Assembly (NCBI GenBank): GCA_002431355.1
Contig: DJEQ01000090.1
Span: forward strand, 1-7,302
Direction of reading: 5' to 3'
Length of the DNA stretch: 7,302 nt
From: Oribacterium sp. UBA5894
Lineage (GTDB): Bacteria; Bacillota; Clostridia; Lachnospirales; Lachnospiraceae
Part shown: in pieces, positions 6,025 to 7,302 of the stretch
Layout of the letters: each line of letters starts with the position of its first letter
Numbering within the stretch: the stretch's first letter is position 1
The notes under the pieces: model-generated
The model's database searches: none
Seen by the model: only the letters and a program-made list of their open reading frames with translations
What the model was told of the DNA's origin: nothing
Made by a program: the position numbers and the translations under genes

Positions 6025-7086
6025 TTACCGAAGCTCCCACTTATAAATCGTTCTTGTATCGTAGCTGTCGCCTGCCTTCACGATACTTGTCGGCCACGAC
6101 GGCTGATGCAGGCAGTCCGGATAATGCTGTGTCTCGAAGCAGTAGGCCTGTCGTGGTCCGAAATGGACACCGCCCTTTCCTGCGAAATCATCACTCATGA
6201 AATTTGCGGTATAGAACTGCATTCCCTCAAGATCCGTAAAGACGGACATCTGAATACCGGATTCCTTCGCATACGCCGAAGCCACGAGCCGCACATCGCC
6301 GTCATAGTCTCCGAGCACATAGTTATGATCATAGCCATGCGCAAACTGGAGCTGATCGAAGTCTGCGTCGATGTCCTCCGCAATGGTCTTTTCCGTGGTG
6401 AAATCCATCGGGGTTCCAGCCACCGACTCGATGCGTCCATACGGGATCGAGATCTCGCTCGCCGGCGTATACTGGTCTGCATGAATCCATACGCGCTGCT
6501 GCATCGCATCACCACTGTCGTAGCCATTCAGGTTAAAATAGGCGTGGTTCGTCATATTGAACACGGTATCCTGATCTGCCGTCGCCTGATAATGAATTTC
6601 GAGTGCATCGTCCTCCGTCAGCGTATAGGTCACGGCCACGTCTGCATTGCCCGGAAAGCCCTGATCGCCATCCGGTGAATGGAGTGAAAACATCACATAG
6701 CTCCCGAGGCCTGCATTGTCATACGCCACATCCCAGATGCGTGTCCGCCAGTAATCGGTTCCAGAATGCAGGTTATTGACCCCTGCATCGTTCGCGGTGA
6801 GTGTATAGTGCTTTCCATTTAAGTCGAAGCCTGCCTGGCCGATACGATTTGCATTGCGGCCGACCGGCTCGCCCATATGGCCCGGATTCTGAAGCAGCAG
6901 TTCCACCTTATCGACGCCCAGCACCACATCCCGACGCTTTCCGTCGCGGTCCTGTACCAGCATCGTAAGCCAGATGCCCCCAAGATTCGTAAAGCTCGCC
7001 TCCGTTCCATGCTGATTTGTTAACGTATACCGCTTGACCTCTCTGCCATCCGGCAGCGTACCAAGCAGGGATTCCTTCACTGACAT
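6025..7086 (-). CDS. galM: Aldose 1-epimerase (galactose mutarotase)
   Basis: This enzyme interconverts alpha and beta anomers of galactose and glucose and feeds the Leloir pathway. The 353-residue protein is full length for the family. Visible motifs are GRNANRI (76-82, sugar-binding Arg), NNLHSG with H107, NMTNHAYFNL with the catalytic acid H181, GYDHNYVL with D253, and CFETQHYPD with the catalytic base E318. No signal peptide is seen, so it acts in the cytoplasm. The ATG at 7086 was chosen over the in-frame ATG at 7101 because GGAGG (7095-7099) lies 8 nt before it and overlaps the upstream ATG. No galK, galT or sugar transporter is in the window, so the physiological sugar is not shown by context. 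It is the first gene after a clear promoter and probably leads the transcript through topB. Identification is firm. Confidence 0.97.
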   Translation of the reverse strand: MSVKESLLGTLPDGREVKRYTLTNQHGTEASFTNLGGIWLTMLVQDRDGKRRDVVLGVDKVELLLQNPGHMGEPVGRNANRIGQAGFDLNGKHYTLTANDAGVNNLHSGTDYWRTRIWDVAYDNAGLGSYVMFSLHSPDGDQGFPGNADVAVTYTLTEDDALEIHYQATADQDTVFNMTNHAYFNLNGYDSGDAMQQRVWIHADQYTPASEISIPYGRIESVAGTPMDFTTEKTIAEDIDADFDQLQFAHGYDHNYVLGDYDGDVRLVASAYAKESGIQMSVFTDLEGMQFYTANFMSDDFAGKGGVHFGPRQAYCFETQHYPDCLHQPSWPTSIVKAGDSYDTRTIYKWELR

Positions 7087-7125
7087 CGCATTTTCCTCCA
7101 TCTAGAAAGCCCATAAACTGCAAGT

Positions 7126-7160
7126 ATTATACTCTATTTTCAGCTCCGTTGCTACCGGAG
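7126..7160 (-). promoter_or_regulatory. galM promoter with an inverted repeat over the -35 region
   Basis: On the minus strand a perfect TATAAT (7131-7126) lies so that transcription would start near 7119, giving a leader of about 33 nt. The -35 at 17-bp spacing is TAGCAA (7154-7149), a weak match. This hexamer falls in the 7-nt centre of the inverted repeat CTCCG/CGGAG (7144-7148 and 7156-7160), a plausible operator. No regulator gene is nearby. Confidence 0.6.
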
Positions 7161-7302
7161 AAAAAGGGGGCCGTGGGCGCAGGTGGCAGGGCTCGGAGGG
7201 GCCGCACCAGAAGCCAGTACTGCGAGCTCGGAAAAATTTAAGCCAGGGACCCCTAGCGGCACTAGGCCCTCTGCAATCGTCGCGTTTTCCTGATGAAAAC
7301 GC
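7161..7302. other. Non-coding, structured sequence at the right edge, function unknown
   Basis: No convincing gene is seen here. The plus strand is G-rich at 7166-7201 (four G tracts). Two hairpins follow: an interrupted stem at 7245-7270 (AGGG/CCCT outside, CCTAG/CTAGG inside around CGGCA) and an 8-bp perfect stem at 7282-7289 with 7295-7302 that ends exactly at the window edge. Open frames exist on both strands, but they have rare Leu codons and no family resemblance, so they are probably chance frames. It could be the start or end of an RNA gene, a terminator from the neighbouring unit, or a plain intergenic spacer. Confidence 0.4.

Noticed and set aside
7102..7302. Minus-strand open frames reaching the window edge upstream of galM
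   Set aside because: Two frames are open for 50 to 67 codons, but the region is GC-rich, codon choice differs from the neighbours (CTA, AGG, CGG) and no protein family is recognisable.
1..7302. CRISPR arrays, insertion sequences, integrase or phage genes
   Set aside because: No spaced direct repeats, transposase or recombinase motifs or target duplications were seen; the tRNA 3' end is not repeated elsewhere in the window, so there is no sign of integration there.

Overview
The window carries five protein genes and one partial one, all on the minus strand, plus one tRNA gene on the plus strand. The protein families point to a bacterium of the Bacillota, most likely class Clostridia and perhaps Lachnospiraceae. 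The evidence is strong GGAGG-type ribosome binding sites, a Pol I that resembles the Bacillus/Clostridium type with a degenerate proofreading domain, a compact TopB and short intergenic gaps. Base composition looks moderate to GC-rich (not counted). I cannot name a species.

Reading in the direction of transcription (right to left): positions 7302-7102 hold non-coding sequence with several hairpins, then a promoter with a perfect TATAAT box. It drives galM (aldose 1-epimerase, 7086-6025), followed about 50 nt later by a topB-type type IA topoisomerase (5973-3898). The next gene is a stand-alone left-handed beta-helix acyltransferase related to the C-terminal half of GlmU (3887-3180). Its ribosome binding site overlaps the topB stop codon. 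Fifty nt further comes upp (uracil phosphoribosyltransferase, 3129-2485). I see no intrinsic terminator between these four genes, so they may form one transcription unit, although their functions are not obviously linked.

A tRNA-Leu(CAA) gene with its own promoter and a 12-bp terminator hairpin runs the opposite way at 2313-2486, wedged between upp and the next minus-strand pair. That pair is a small tail-anchored protein with a zf-HC2 (anti-sigma-like) zinc motif (2305-1967) and polA (1951 to the left edge). polA starts at TTG only 15 nt after the small gene's stop. Only the first 650 residues of Pol I are in the window; the catalytic palm motifs lie beyond the left edge.

Most of the window is ordinary housekeeping sequence, and I did not find an obvious new system. 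The points that merit a second look are the TopB metal site with a missing Asp and its acidic linker, the hairpin over the topB start, the orphan zinc-finger membrane protein in front of polA, the antisense tRNA gene inside the cluster, and the unexplained structured DNA at the right edge.
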